Below the pieces are notes generated by a model. It had not been told where the DNA came from and did no database searches. It worked only from the letters and a program-made list of their open reading frames with translations. The translations under genes were made by a program, and so were the position numbers. This document shows positions 23,751 to 36,676 of a stretch of DNA of 64,000 bases, in pieces. Each line of letters starts with the position of its first letter. Positions within the stretch are counted from its first letter, which is position 1. The DNA is taken from assembly GCA_963930655.1 (NCBI GenBank), contig OZ005601.1, positions 15,802,001 through 15,866,000 of the forward strand, given 5' to 3'. The DNA comes from Myrica gale (lineage: Eukaryota > Streptophyta > Magnoliopsida > Fagales > Myricaceae).

Positions 23751-26195
23751 ATGGCAGCTAGAAGACCACCGAGAAGTCGGGAACCCGAGGCTCAGGGTGT
23801 TACCACCGAAGACGTATTAAGGCACATGGCTCAGCTTATTGCCGAGCAGGTGCAACTCGGTGCCAATGTCGAAGGGGCACGAGGTCGCCCTGAGGGGTGT
23901 ACGTTTGATCAGTTTAATCGCCAGCACCCGCCAGCGTACAATGGCAAAAGAGATGTTATTCTGGCAGAAAACTGGCTGGTGGAGATTAAATAGTTGCTAG
24001 AGGTTTTGGGGTGTACTGATGCCCAAAAGTTGAGTTATGCTACCTTTAAACTGCAAGGAGATGCCAAAAGGTGGTGGCAGTCTGAGAAAGTGTTATTGAG
24101 TCAGGAACTAGGGGAACAGCCCATAACCTGGGAAAGATTTCAGCAAGAATTTCTAGACCGTTATTTCCCAAGAACAACTCGGGAAGCGAAAGCAATGGAG
24201 TTTGCTACCCTAACTCAAGGAGCCATGACGGTGAAGCAGTATGCAGGCCGATTTATGGAGCTGGTGCGGTTTGCCCCGTACTTGGTGCCAGACGAAGAGA
24301 GAAAGGCCAGAAAGTTTGAAGAAGGACTTCACCCACGGGTCTATGACAGAGTGTATAGTCATAATCTTAAGACCTTAGCCGAGGGTTTTGAAAGGGCGGT
24401 GATCATGGAGAGAAGAGTGCAGAGAATAGCGGCTTATCATGAGCAGCAAAAGAGGAAGGCTCCTTCCAACCCAACAACACCGCAGATGCCTTGGAAAAGG
24501 AGTAAGCCAGAGTCATCGCAGAGACAGCCTCAGAGACCGAACCAGAGGCCTAACCAAAGGCCCAGTGGAGCTCAGAATGTCAGAGGGAACCAATTTCCTC
24601 TGTGTAACAAGTGCAATAGGAGACACCCGGGGGAGTGCAGGCAAGGCGTATGTTTCCAGTGTGGAAAGCCTGGTCCCTTCGCCAAAGATTGCAAAAATGT
24701 CGGGGGCTCGAACCAAGCACCCCGACCCCCGCAGCAGAACAATGCAAGGAGGCAAGGAGGCCCAACGCAAGCGAGGTTATATGCATTGACTCCGGAGGAT
24801 GCGGAGAATCAGAACCGAGTAGTGGCAGGTAAGTTGCCTTTGCCCCAAGGGGAAGCCCTAGAACTATTTGATTCAGGGGCCACGCATTCATTCATTGCAT
24901 CAGCATATTGCAAGGCACATGCCATACCGAGTGAGCCGTTAGATTGTAATGTTCTTGTGTCGACGCCCGCTGGGGGAAGAGTCGATTGTAGCCGGATGGT
25001 GAAGGACTATCCGATAGAAGTAGAAGGGCAGGTCATGATGGCCGATTTGATAGTCATGGAGATGGGAGGATTCGATATCATCCTAGGCATGGATTGGTTG
25101 GCAAAGCATGGTGCCAATATTCGGTGCTATGAGAAGAAGGTCTTGTTCCAAAAGGAGGGGAGAACGGAGCGTTGTTTTACCAGTATGAAGAAAATGGAAC
25201 GAAGGCCAGCATTATCTCGGCCTTGCAAGCTAAGAAATTGTTGCGAGGAGGGCATGAAGGATTCTTAGTCTGGGCAAGTGCTACGCAGAATGAGGTTCCT
25301 GCACTTGATCAAACCCTGATAGTGAGTGAGTTTTCGGACGTATTCCCGGAAGACTTACCTGGGTTACCACCAGATAGGGAGGTGGAGTTTGGTATTGAAT
25401 TGGAACCAGGCACAGTCCCAATTTCCAAAGTGTCGTATAGAATGGCTCCAGTAGAGCTGAAGGAGCTGAAAGTCCAATTAGAAGATCTCTTGGAGAAGCG
25501 ATTCATACGGCCAAGTGTGTCGCCTTGGGGAGCACCGATCCTGTTTATAAAGAAGAAGGACGGAAGCCTCCGGATGTGCATTGACTATAGAGAGCCGAAT
25601 AAGGTGACAAGTGTTTTCAAGGATTGATTTGAGATTGGGTTACCACCAGTTGAAAGTGAAGGAAGGAGACATACCTAAGACGGCCTTCCGAACCCGATAT
25701 GGTCACTATGAATTTTTGGTGATGCCATTTGGGTTAACTAATGCCCCGGCAGCATTCATGGACTTGATGAACAGAGTATTCAGGGAGTTCCTGGATAAAT
25801 TTGTGGTGGTGTTCATTGATTATATACTGATCTATTCTCAGAGCCAAGAGGAACATGAGAAGCATCTAAGGATTATTCTGCATATCCTTAGGGAGAAGAA
25901 GTTGTATGCCAAATTCTCCAAATGTTAATTCTGGTTGGAGCAAGTCCGATTTTTGGGACATGTAGTGTCGGGTGAAGGGATTGCTGTGGATCCCGGTAAA
26001 GTTGATGCGGTATTCAAATGGCCAAGGCCTACGAATGTTAAGGAGATAAGAAGTTTCCTGGGGTTAGCAGGATACTACCGGAGGTTTATCAAGGGGTTTT
26101 CAAAGATAGCCATGCCGATGACCTCGTTAACCAAGAAGAACGTTAAGTTTGAATGGACAGACGAGAGCGAACGAAGTTTCTAGACGTTAAAGAAC
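23751..26195 (+). pseudogene. Tekay/Del Ty3 gag-protease-RT, truncated and mutated
   Basis: Starts at ATG 23751 (MAARRPPRSREPE). Gag is interrupted by a stop at 23991 and resumes at 23994 (ATFKLQGDAKRWWQ, FLDRYFP, GAMTVKQYAGRF). The zinc knuckle reads CFQCGKPGPFAKDC, with P where the metal-binding H should be. The protease has LFDSGATHSFI (about 24865) and DIILGMDWL. RT runs from [10 protein letters not shown] to DYREPNKVT and then jumps: the block with the first catalytic motif is partly deleted at about 25610, and [12 protein letters not shown] follows in another frame. FIDYILIYS replaces the catalytic FIDD. A stop follows FSKC at 25926. The sequence ends near RNase H ([16 protein letters not shown] is present). 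RNase H, integrase, chromodomain and the 3' LTR are missing beyond 26195. Confidence 0.92.
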
Positions 26196-26545
26196 AGAGT
26201 TGGCGCGAAAACTGCTAGACCCTTCAGCTTTGAAGTAGTTAGGATCAATATTGATCAATCTTAAGGTCGAAACTCTTTTGGACAGCCAGTGGTAGAAATG
26301 AGGACTAAGAGAGAGTCAAGGTGATAAATTGTAACTTCTCTAGACGTTTTGCCTCAGTCCTATTAAGAGGAGATACTAAGTATTTCAAAGATGCTGGTAT
26401 TGTTTGAAATTGAGAGAGGTAAAGTCATTGTGATTGAGAATTCTTTTGATTGACTGATATGCTTGTGAATGAATTGTTGTCTCAATGCATTATTTTGTTA
26501 AATTACTTTTCGCTATTTTTGCTAAGGGACTAGCAAAAAGCTAGT
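26196..26545 (+). repeat. 3' non-coding internal end of a Tat/Athila-type element
   Basis: Contains GGGACTAGCAAAAAGCT at about 26525, the phrase that precedes the polypurine tract and 3' LTR in Tat/Athila-group Ty3 elements. The purine tract itself is eroded. The left junction with the Tekay fragment is abrupt at about 26195. Confidence 0.55.
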
Positions 26546-28318
26546 TGATTATATCACAATTTTTCTAATTTATCACTTGAGAAAGTTCCACAATTACACC
26601 ATTTCCACTAGAAAATGAGAAAATTATGCTTTGGGCATTAGTATGAGGCGAATTGTTAATTTTGACAAAAACAAGTGTAATCTATTAAATTTAAGTTATT
26701 TGTTTTCTCTCCTCTCACCATATTTTCATGTCTCCATTTTCATAAATATGATTGGAATATTTTCTATATTGACTTTTGTTTTTAATCAGCGCATAATATG
26801 GAAACAGTTATTCAAGAAAGGGATGCTCAGGCGCAAGGCAGTCTTCGAATTTAATTTATTTGAGCCCAAGTGGTCGAAAAGTTGTTCCAAGGCCCACTTG
26901 TATGAAGACTGGTTTGGCCCATCTAAAAGACGTCCTCGTGTGGCTAATGTAGAATGCCATTAGACCCAGGCCTCTACGTATGGACCTCAAAGGTTGCAAA
27001 AGCCCAGAAAAATCTAAGCCCATTGATCTCTCGGTTAAAAAAAATTGAAGGCAAGTGGATTTAAATTGGGAGAGTGAAGAGTTATCGCTGGTAACTCTCA
27101 TTGCAGGTGGATGTACTAACCGAGAAGAAATGAAGAAAAGGCAAAAAAGTGGATAAAGAAGCTAAGGCCCGAAACCTGCAGACATAAGGCCCAAGAGAGG
27201 GCCCAGAAGGCATAAGACCCGAGAGACTTGGGGAGAACACGGAAGAAAGAGCAAGACTGCGGCTGGACTTAGGCGATAGAGACCTAAGGGGGAAAGAGTT
27301 TTTCATTTTTTGGCTGGTTTGGTGGTCTTTGCGGCTGAAAAGGCTTTTGCTTGCTGCCAAGGATTTTCCTCCCACCTTTTCCATTGCATTTTGCTAGCTA
27401 TTCCCGTAGAGACAAGAAAAGCCATGGGAGCTTTTGGTTGTTTTATTTCGTAGCTTTTAGAGTAGCTTTAGTGGATGTCGGTTCTTTTTTTTTTCCTTAG
27501 AACTTTTTGTTTCATTACTTTTTCATTATTGTTGAACTAAAACCGATTGGCTGCTGCTCCCTCACTTTACGAAGTGCTTCTTTTTTGGTTGTTGTTCATT
27601 GCTTTTCCTTCCTAGCTTTTGGGATGACTTTTGGTTTGTTTTTATTTCTTTTCTTCATAGCTTTTCATGGCTTTTCTTGGCTGTTGAGGGAAGAGAACAT
27701 GCTGTTTGTTGCTGCTGAGGGAGACCGAAAGTTCTCTTGTTGTTTTGTTGACCGAACCTTCCATTATTATTGCACTTTCATCTTAGTTGCAAAATTTTCC
27801 AGATTTGAGTTTTGTTTTGGTTGGATGGTTAAATGTTTTGTTAAGTTCTATTTCACTTCCTTAATGTTAGATTAGTGTTTAAGTTTGTGTTTGTTAGTTG
27901 GTTTGAGTATGGATATGTATGGGTTGTGACTAGCTAAAGTTTGGGTACTAAGTGTTCGATGAAATGTGTCTTGAGCAAGTTTGCTTGTTATCATGTTTGG
28001 GTACTAAGTGTTCAACTCCATTCCATGCTATTTTGTTATCATGTTTGTTTGTTAGCTTTTCATTAATCTCCTAGCATTTAGATTAATATCAACTCAAAAA
28101 TCTCAAAAATCATGGATGGTATCCTAAAACCCAACCTTTCCCTTTGTAAATATAATTTTCATTGTAAATAGAATACCTTTTTTTCTGTTATTGTAATGGT
28201 GATTGGAATGAAAGATTAAATACATCGTTCCTTGTGGAGATGACCTAGGACTACCCTAGTATTACTTGACAACCTCCTACGCTTGGGAGTAATTCGCTAA
28301 TCATTTTTAGTTGAGTCA
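26546..28318 (+). repeat. Tat/Athila-type Ty3 LTR
   Basis: The right border (GAGTCA, 28318) is fixed by the primer-binding site five bases later. The left border at TGATTATATCAC is inferred from the upstream GGGACTAGC phrase. The interior has GGCCCAAG-rich middle sequence and the closing phrase CCTTGTGGAGATGACCTAGG, typical of this group. About 1.77 kb. ORFs such as 26631-26963, 27082-27384 and 27507-27875 are shadows. Confidence 0.65.
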
Positions 28319-28323
28319 AGTTT

Positions 28324-28341
28324 TTGGCGCCGTTGCCGGGG
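28324..28341 (+). other. Primer-binding site of Tat/Athila type
   Basis: TGGCGCCGTTGCCGGGGA is the well-known primer-binding site of Athila/Tat-group retrotransposons. It is five bases downstream of the LTR end. Confidence 0.9.
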
Positions 28342-28629
28342 AACGGTAAGTTCAATTGACATTCTATTGCCATTATCTTTCTTTATTTTCTTTTTACATT
28401 ATTAGTTGTTGGTTTGTTAGTTCACACACTGACACTTCATACACACATACACTTGATATTACTCTCTTAGGCACTCATGTTTGATGAATTGGGCAAGAGA
28501 CGATACACATAGGCTATATAGAGTGAATTCTGCTGATAGTGAGTTCTTTTTTTGGATTTGATAACATGCTTGTAGGTAGATGATGATGAAATGGTGAAAA
28601 GAACGTCACTTGGTGGAAAAAAAATCCAT
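28342..28629 (+). other. 5' internal leader of the Tat/Athila-type element
   Basis: Non-coding sequence after the primer-binding site, cut by the CACTA insertion at 28630. The element appears to resume at 32517. Confidence 0.5.
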
Positions 28630-28649
28630 CACTACAAAATAACAGGTTT

Positions 28650-28880
28650 ATAGCGACGGTCGCTAAAAACGCCGCTAAAGAGTGTTTTTAGCGGCGTTTT
28701 GCAAAAACGGGGCTAAAGGGGGTCTATAGCGGCGGTCTTTTTAGCAGTGGTCATGTACTGCCCCTATAGTCCTTCTTTAGCAGCGTTGCTAGAAATTAGC
28801 TATCTACAGCGGCGGTCACAGTGACCTCCACTGTAGAGTACATCTTTAGCAACGTTTTTTTTAAAACGCTGCTATAGGTT
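28650..28880. repeat. Left CACTA subterminal repeat array
   Basis: Repeated short units such as ATAGCGACGGTCGCTAAAAA, TTTTTAGCGGCGTTTT, CTATAGCGGCGGTC and CTACAGCGGCGGTC occur in both orientations. The right end (32270-32505) has the matching set. Confidence 0.85.
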
Positions 28881-29599
28881 TAATTTCGAAATTTTTTATT
28901 TATTTATTAATTATTAATTATTTAATGTTAATAATTATTTTATTCCTTTTAATATGTATTTTTATTTTGTGATGTATTTGGAAAAAAGTTATTTTAAAAT
29001 ACTTAATAAAATATGGAATTAGTAGGAGTGTTATGAAAATTGAAGTTGTTATATGATATATTTTAATTTATACTATGATTGTTATAGTAATTGCATATTT
29101 ATTGACTAAATCTAAGTAGTTTAGAAAACATCTATTATTCTACTTATGATGAGCATATATATTTTGAATAATTAGTAATATAATACTATTGAATTAGGAC
29201 ATTATATAATTTCAAGCAAATATATATTGTGAAATTAGCTTATGCAATTAAAGTACATAACTTAATATATGGTCTTAGAGATTATGATTTAGTCATTAGG
29301 TATATAGGTACATCTATATAAAGTACTTAGGTTAATTAGCACATATCATGTATATAATGATAAACACATCTAACTAATCATGCAATATTATATAGAAAAC
29401 AATATACTTTTAAATTATAAATATTATATATATTATTACTACCAACTTATTTTAATTAAAATTATTATACTAGGTATAAAAAATAGTATAAAATAATATG
29501 CTATGTGTTTAATACTAAGTATAAAGATTTTTAAATACTAGTATAAATAACATCTGATTTTAATTTACTAAAAATATGTATATAATTTATTATTAAAAA

Positions 29600-32030
29600 A
29601 ACTGAAAACGGTGAGTTTAGAGTTCCCTCGTTTTTTTGTTTTCGGGCGGGTTCCCTCTTTTCTCGAAATTCACTGCCTTACAGTTTAAAATTTTCAGCTC
29701 ACTCCTTGTTTTCTCTCCCTCCGCCCCCTTCCCCGAGCCCTCATATGAATTTGGTTTCGTCGTTTTTACTTATACTTATTCCCCTTTTTCAATTTGTTGT
29801 AATTTGCAGGCATTGAGATCCCCAAGTATGTAGACACGGCGACTCCTCAAGCCAAAATTTGAGGCCCTGGAGAGAACTTTACAAGATCCTTGCATCTCAT
29901 ACGGCATTAAAACAATTTGAATAATTACTTTTTCTCTCTCTCTCTCTCTATGTCTGATCGGAAAGTGGAAACCGCAATCGAAGAACTGTCAAGAGGTAGA
30001 GCCCTGATGCCTCAAATCCCTAATGGTTTCTGTCGATTGTAGTAGATCCCTTACGCCTACGTAATTATTCTTTCCGTAATTTCTTATGTAATTCTCTGTT
30101 TGGTTGCCAAGAAAGAAGCTCGGAAAAACCTAAAAATGCGAAATCTAGTCGCCTTGCAGATGAGCCCTTGTTGTGTAGTTTGGTATTTTTATTGGGCGAT
30201 TGCGTTTGAGTACGATTGCTCTCTAACTGGTTTACATATTTGAATGAGCAAGGTGGTACTCGAATTTTTGGTCCGTCGCAGAAGTTTTCTTCTACGGATT
30301 AAAAGTTTGGTTTTTTTGCTTTGCTTATGACTCATACAGACGTTTTCTAGACATGCTTCTCTGGATATTTGAATAGTTTGTTGTTTGATTTTTTAAGTGA
30401 TTCTTGTTGATTTCATATGAAACTGAATTGAGTTTGTTTGCTCAAAAGGCAGGTGAAGACACCACTGCGAGTGGACTTGGAAAAAATTGGGGATGAAGGG
30501 GATTAGCAGTTAATCATACTATTTTGTTCTTTCTCAAAAATTGCCAAGTGTATGTTTGGTTGATCCTTTTTATTTGTTTTCGTATAGTCCACCGCTTCTT
30601 CCTTTTTCTTTTGTTTTTTTTGGTCAAAGTGTTATTTTTTCCTTGTAATGGGTACTAGTTATTGATGCATAGGCTGATGAAAACTGGATTTCACTATAAG
30701 TGGACGAAACTGGAATTTCAGCTTGAATGATTGAGAATTTTGAGAAAGATTTAAGCTATTGTGTGCACTAGTTATTGATGCATAGGCAGATAAAACTTGG
30801 TTTCACTATGAGTGGAAGAAACTGGAATTTCAGCTTGAATAGTTGAAAATTTTGTGAAAGATATAACTTGTTTGCTTGAACTAGTAGAGTAATTATATCA
30901 TTGCGCCAGAAATGTTTTGGATAATTTAAGCAATCTTTTTGGGTGTATAAATTAATCTGGTTCATGAATGTTCTCTCTTTTTATATAACTATATCTTGGT
31001 TTTTTAATTTTCAATGTATTAGTGAGTAAATTACATGGTTACAGGCCCTTTTGGCCTCCTAGCCAGAGTACGAGGCTAATGCTTGTAGATCGAATGACCT
31101 AGATTCTTACAACTCCATCAATTTTCTCCAGGAAGTACATGAGTAATGAAGAGGCAGAGGAGGATGCCAATCACATAGAAGATACTGCCTTTTCAACTGC
31201 AATCCAACACTTTGAGAAGGAGTCAAATGCAGATGGAAGTTCTGCTGTGCAAATTTATGCCAAATAATCAAGTAAGCTTATGCTGGAAGTTCTGTTATCT
31301 CAGTTCTTTCTATACCATCTGGAGTTTACTTGATTTCCATTTTCCAGGAATGCTCTTCAATGATTCAGGCTCTGCATCAGTCCAATCGAGATTAAATTTG
31401 CCAACTGCTTTAATTAAGCAACCAGGTTTGTTGATGTAGAAAAGTGTTAATTAAAGTTATGCTTTATACTATTTGACAGGGAGATGGGAGGCCATTTTCG
31501 AAATTGGTCGTTTATGAGGTTCAAAATGCTTGTTTTTCTGCCCACTATTAGTGGCCCTTACTATTTCCACAAGAGCTGTCTGACTAGTGCTAGATATAGT
31601 GGATAGATTTGATGCAGTAGTTTGTTATGATAGAGACTTCAATCTGATTTCTTCTTTTTATGGTTGTCCTTGCTTTTCTTTTTCAGGTTTGTTAACAGTG
31701 TACAATTGCTCGAACAACTGTTGCATCTCAAATTACAATCTTTCTCAAGTTTGTTAACAGTGTACAATCTTTCTCAAGTTCCCTAGTAAGAATTTGCATC
31801 TCACATTTTACCCGATTCAATGAAAAGTGTTTTTACGGTTTAAAATGAGATTTTTTGTGAGCCAATTTCTAAATGTTGGAGTTGCTTATAGCCCTATATA
31901 CAAGTAGATATTTTGTTTACATAAATCTTTTGTTATTTATATTTCTCATGTAATATGTATTTTCTATTATAGGGATTCAAGATAGAGGATGTCGATGTAT
32001 CAAAGGAGGAAGATTTTATTGTGTTGTGTT
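29600..32030 (+). pseudogene. Gene-like interior of the CACTA element (captured host sequence?), unidentified
   Basis: Looks like 5' leader, exons and introns rather than transposase. A pyrimidine-rich leader with TATTCCCC and CT-runs leads to ATG at about 29950 (MSDRKVETAIEELS). Later, segments with good splice borders are visible: 31132-31271 (after CTCCAG, before GTAAGC; reads KYMSNEEAEEDANHIEDTAF) and 31348-31425 (after TTCCAG, before GTTTGT; reads SGSASVQSRLNLPTALIKQP). In-frame stops occur (for example near 31266). I do not recognise the protein. A 113-bp tandem duplication lies at 30654-30870. Function unknown; it may simply be untranslated filler. Confidence 0.4.
30654..30870. repeat. 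113-bp tandem duplication
   Basis: Units start ACTAGTTATTGATGCATAGG at 30654 and at 30767 and share GAAACTGGAATTTCAGCTTG. The copies differ by scattered substitutions. Probably intronic within the captured segment. Confidence 0.85.
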
Positions 32031-32519
32031 GTATTTGAATATTTTAGTCAGCCCTTGCTTCTTGTTATTTTATATTAGAAATTTGTTACTTTTTAGATTA
32101 CTTTAGAGATTCTTGTGTTTGTTGTAAAATATTATCAATCAATGATGAAGTATATTTTGTTTTATTCTCCTTGTTCTTTAATTTTTTTACATCTAATGAA
32201 TTATGATTATTAAAATAAATTTGTATTACCGATTATGAAAATATAACAAAAAATTAGTGGTGTTTTAAATATGTTGGCAAATGCAAAAAAAAACGTTGGC
32301 GTAGACCTTTAGTGGCGGTCGAAAGTTTGTACCAGCGTTTTCACAAAATGCTGCAAAAAAGCAAAATTGTGTTCGGGTCTATAGACCCTCGGTCTTCACC
32401 AGCGGTCGCGCACACCGTCGCTATAGATCTATTGTGACGGAGATATAGCGGCGGTCGCGCTGCTATATCTATAGCAGCGGTTTCCGATCGCTGCTAAAAG
32501 CAATTTTTTTGTAGGGCAT

Positions 32520-32816
32520 GTGAACGATTGTTTGATTTTTTAAAATAAATCATGCCTTCTTGATGTTGGATGCCTTGCATATGATTATCGGTAGCATTGT
32601 ATGATAAAAACATTAGATAGAGGTATGCTTGCGGCCACGATTTGCTTTTAGAGAAGAGGTAAAATGCATGCAAAGGTAGTTTTGTTGATTATCTTCCTTT
32701 TGCCATGTTTTGCATAATATATTTGTGCAATGGTACCGATCTTATGAACATGGAAATAGAGAAATGAGAAAAAAAAATGGAATTTGTTGAGCAAAAAGGT
32801 CATGGATGTGCCCTAT
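32520..32816. other. Residual internal sequence between CACTA and reverse LTR
   Basis: About 300 bp with no ORF. By position it is the continuation of the Tat/Athila leader after the CACTA insertion; no independent evidence. Confidence 0.35.
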
Positions 32817-34449
32817 TGTCATGCCCCGTGCAAGTACTAACCCCATAGGCTCGCGTACAGTAATCACATGCACACAAACGGAGATTATCGCATGATAGAA
32901 ACTCATAGGATCACTTAAATGCCCTCGAATTTACTTAGCGAAAGACTTGATTAAAAATTGTTATTTGATAAAAGGGAAAGATCATTAAGAAATTAGAAGT
33001 CGTAAAGCGATTAAATATCTTGAAGGAAAAAGGTGAAATCGCGTCAAATATTACATCGGGATAATTGCACTTTAGTTAGGAAAATCTTAGTAACAATTAG
33101 GTTGAAAACTGATTGGTATTGTAAAAGATTAAAGCGTAATTAAAGAAAATGAATAAAGCTTATAGCAAGAAATCAACGTAGATAAATACACACTTTCCTT
33201 TAAAACGAACACGGTTTTGTACAAAAGGGTCCTTCGGGAGGACTACAAAAGAACAGGCCTAAGATATGCAAAAATGTGAGTTTCCTATAGCCCACTTAGC
33301 CTACACAATCGTGTTTCAAGAATAAAAAATAGGTCTGAAACATTTTCATCGAAAGAAAATAAAAGAAACAACGAAAATGTTACAAAACGGACCCTGCATC
33401 TAGAATTTCTTCGGCCTCGTAATAATACATCGTCATGCTCAAAATAGAAAGGCAAGCACATACAAAGATAAAAGGGGTGAGTCCTACAGACTCAGAAAAG
33501 GTCGGGGAGGGGGACATACTCAAACAAATGTAACTCATGCTTCGAGATAAATAACATAATGACAATGATTAAAGTCATAAATAGCATAGCAACAGTACAG
33601 AGAATGCATGGAATGCATTTGAAATGCAATCGCTTATCATGTGGTTCCCTGAGGTATTCCTCGGTGTCTACTTTGTTCATTCCCAGAGTCGAGTTGTGCG
33701 TCCCTCCTCTCGTCGTGGAACTGTCCCGTGCCACATACATCGGAACCTTTAAAAACGACGTTGTAGCACCCAAAAGGAGCCCACCCACTCCCTGTAGTGG
33801 GGGGTTGCACTCTTTGTGCCCGGTTCTATCACTATTTCTTCGAGAATCACCTCTCAGGCTTGGAGGTTCCTCACATTTATTTTTTCTCTCATGATGTTAA
33901 TGCAATTAATGCAGAAATATCTATCATTCACATGCAAAGTACTCATCCAAACATCTCATGATAGGACTTGTAAACCAATAAAGTAGTACTTATAATTTCA
34001 ATTCATGAATAATTTAAAATACAAATTCCAGAAATTAAATCCACAATAAATTTAAAATACTTAATCAGTTTCTGTATCAGATGGTTTCCAATTATTGGAC
34101 CTTTTTCCTTAAATAAAGAACTAATAAATTTTTCCCTTTTATAATATTAATTAAAGAATTATATATGAAATTCAAAATTAAATATAAAATTTGCCCTAAA
34201 TCTTCAAATGATGGCTTCTAGGGCCTTCTTAAACCTTATTGGGTCTACCCCTAGAGTTCAAAGTGTTTTGGGCTTGTTTAGGGTTAACAGGCCTAAAATC
34301 CAGTTAGGCCGCTAAACGCGCTTTGTGTTGAGCCCCTAAACCTACTTTGTTTGGATTCAAATTTGGGCTTCCCCATCCATTTTCATACGCTACACAGCCA
34401 TATATTTATTTTACCCTTTTGGACATTTTTATCCATACGTTTTAAGTGA

Positions 34450-34830
34450 AAGGGATAAATGCCAAATTGATCTCTGTGGCATTCGAGAAAATCAATTTGG
34501 TCCCTATAAAAAAATCATAAAATTAGTCTCCATATTCCTTAAATTGTTTGTCATTAGTCCACCCATCCTAATCCCTCAACTCCATTGCTGGAACCTATTC
34601 CACGTAAGCTAAAAAATGCCACGTTTATCCAAAGAAAGCCTTTAACTCGTTTGATTGTTTTTTCTTTCTCGCGTGACCCCACACTCCACTTTCTCACTGA
34701 GTGGGGACCTCATTTGAACCCTAAGAGTTTTGAAATCCCCAATTCATTTCCTCTCTCTCCCGCATCTTCTTCCGCAAAGAAAGCCCTCGTGGTGTCGTTC
34801 ATCAGGCTCCAGAGAAACAGATAGAGGCTG
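34450..34830. repeat. Possible MITE-like insertion in the reverse LTR
   Basis: GGGATAAATGCCAAATTGATC followed by CAATTTGGTCCCTATAAAA resembles the ends of non-autonomous DNA elements. The plus LTR copy lacks a similar block. No matching inverted end or duplication was found, so it may be truncated. Confidence 0.3.
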
Positions 34831-35927
34831 AGAGAGACATATAATGCACGGAAAAGTCATTTTCCCTAAGTGAAATGTCAAAATTGCCCTTAGAGACCTC
34901 CAGGGGCATTTTTTAGCTTTCCTGACCTCTATTTGATCTGACATAGTTGCTTTGACCACTGATGTGGCTTTCAAACCTTCTAGATCATATCATACATGCA
35001 CACCAACCATTTCAACAAAGAATCATAAGAAAAATCAAGCTATTTTTAACATGCAAACATTATCACTACTTAATCTCATGTTATTCATCATTCTTATGCC
35101 TCTCTTTCTTGAATCTATTAACTAGATCTTAATACCAACTCAAACAGTAACTCAAATGCAAGAAAAACTGTCATACCCCAAGCTTTTGTTTGGCATAACA
35201 TGCATATTGTCTGTGAAATCAAGTTTGGATTTAGTAGTGCATTAGGGGTTAATTAGTGACTAAGTGATTTTAGTGATGATTTGGAGATTAATGAATACTT
35301 GATGTATTAGTTTCAAAACCTTGATTAGGAGATGAATAAGTGAGAATTGGAGTTCACAAGTAACTAAGTTTTTATTCAGGATGTTGGGGAGTATGTTTTG
35401 AGTCAATTTAATTTTTTAAGCTAGTATGACGGATTTTTATTTTTTTAATATGTTGGGAGATCATCAACGAGTTTATGGTTCAAATTTAGAGACTTTTTAT
35501 TTTTCGGAAGCAAGTAGGACGTTTTATGGAAGCAAGTAAGACGTTTAGTGATCATCGTTGGATTATTGAAGAAATTAGTGAAACTTAGCTATTAAGTAAA
35601 GAAATTCCGGCAGCCCTAGAGAGTGACACATATCATGGCTAGGAAGCACGATGAATCAAAACTAGATGCACAACAAATCAAGGTTAGAACCATGACGAAT
35701 CAAGGCTAGAAACCAAGGCGAAAAATTCTAAAACCTAGGAAGCTCGAGATGTCGACAACTGGTGACCTAGGCGGCGACTCGCCATAGCTACTATGAAAAT
35801 TTCAACCATAGGTGTGCTATGAAAATTTCGACCTAGGTGTCAATGTCTGGTCAACATATCCTTTTGACTCACCTAGGCTAGCTGGGATAGGTCGAGTACG
35901 TGTCGCTTTGTGAAGGGCCGTGATTTC

Positions 35928-35940
35928 CTATAAATAGGGG
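35928..35940 (+). promoter_or_regulatory. TATA box of the 35169 solo LTR
   Basis: CCTATAAATAGGG, followed about 30-60 bp downstream by a leader; standard LTR promoter arrangement. Confidence 0.6.
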
Positions 35941-36502
35941 TGAGATCCGGCCATTATAGCTTACACCATTTCATCTGAAAATTGTTAGTTTAAGCTTGAG
36001 ATCAAGAGTAAAGTGAAGTGGGAGAAAGAATAGGAAAAAGTATAGTGAAGATTCGGCTACATTAGAGGTAAAGTTTAGTTGGTTATCTTTGATTTCGATT
36101 CAAAAGTTTTCAAGAGGATTGTGTGAATCTCTTGTGTTTTTCAAAATATTCTAGCATCTATTGATGTTGTTTGCATTCTTCATGTTCTTGTTGTTGTTCA
36201 TATTAATTGTGTTTTTCGTGTTCTCAATGAAGAACAAGCTCGTCTTTTCGAAATAGTGTCATTTTTAAAGTTTGATTCAGTTTCAAGTTGTTTTTCCAAC
36301 TTTGATCCATTTCTTTTCAAAAAAATTCCCAAAATCTGTTTTTCAAAGCTTAAACATATTTCTTGTGATTTCAAAACTCTTTATCTCAAAATTAGTATTT
36401 TCTACGTGGTGATTAAGCCGGTTTTTAAACGTGAAATCAAGGTGTTGTTTTTCCTTTCACAACACATTCTTTTGAGTAATGTTTTTATGATGGAAACAAG
36501 TC

Positions 36503-36676
36503 AAGGTATTTCATATCATGAATGATATGTGTCGGCGTTGACATGAGACATGCATTCTTAAACTTGTACTTTGAAAAGGCATTTTTTAGTTTCGAGTGTG
36601 CTTAAGGTGTTGCATATCATGAATGAAATGTATTGGCGTTGACATGAGACATGCATACTTAACGTGTACTGTGAAG
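36503..36676. repeat. Direct repeat inside solo LTR
   Basis: Units at 36503 and 36604 (101-bp spacing) share CATATCATGAATGAAATG-like text and GGCGTTGACATGAGACATGC. About 72 bp each with a few differences. Confidence 0.85.

Larger units (their letters stand above)
28630..32516. mobile_element. CACTA (En/Spm) element, non-autonomous, 3.9 kb
   Basis: The left end CACTACAAAATAACAG and right end TTTTTTTGTAGGG form the terminal repeats (the right outermost GTG is mutated to GGG). A perfect 3-bp duplication CAT flanks it (28627-28629, 32517-32519). Both subterminal regions (28650-28880, 32270-32505) are packed with TAGCGGCGGT / GCGACGGTCGC repeats, the hallmark of CACTA subterminal transposase-binding arrays. 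No transposase-like protein is encoded. The interior (29600-32030) looks like a captured host gene with exon-intron structure. Confidence 0.92.
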
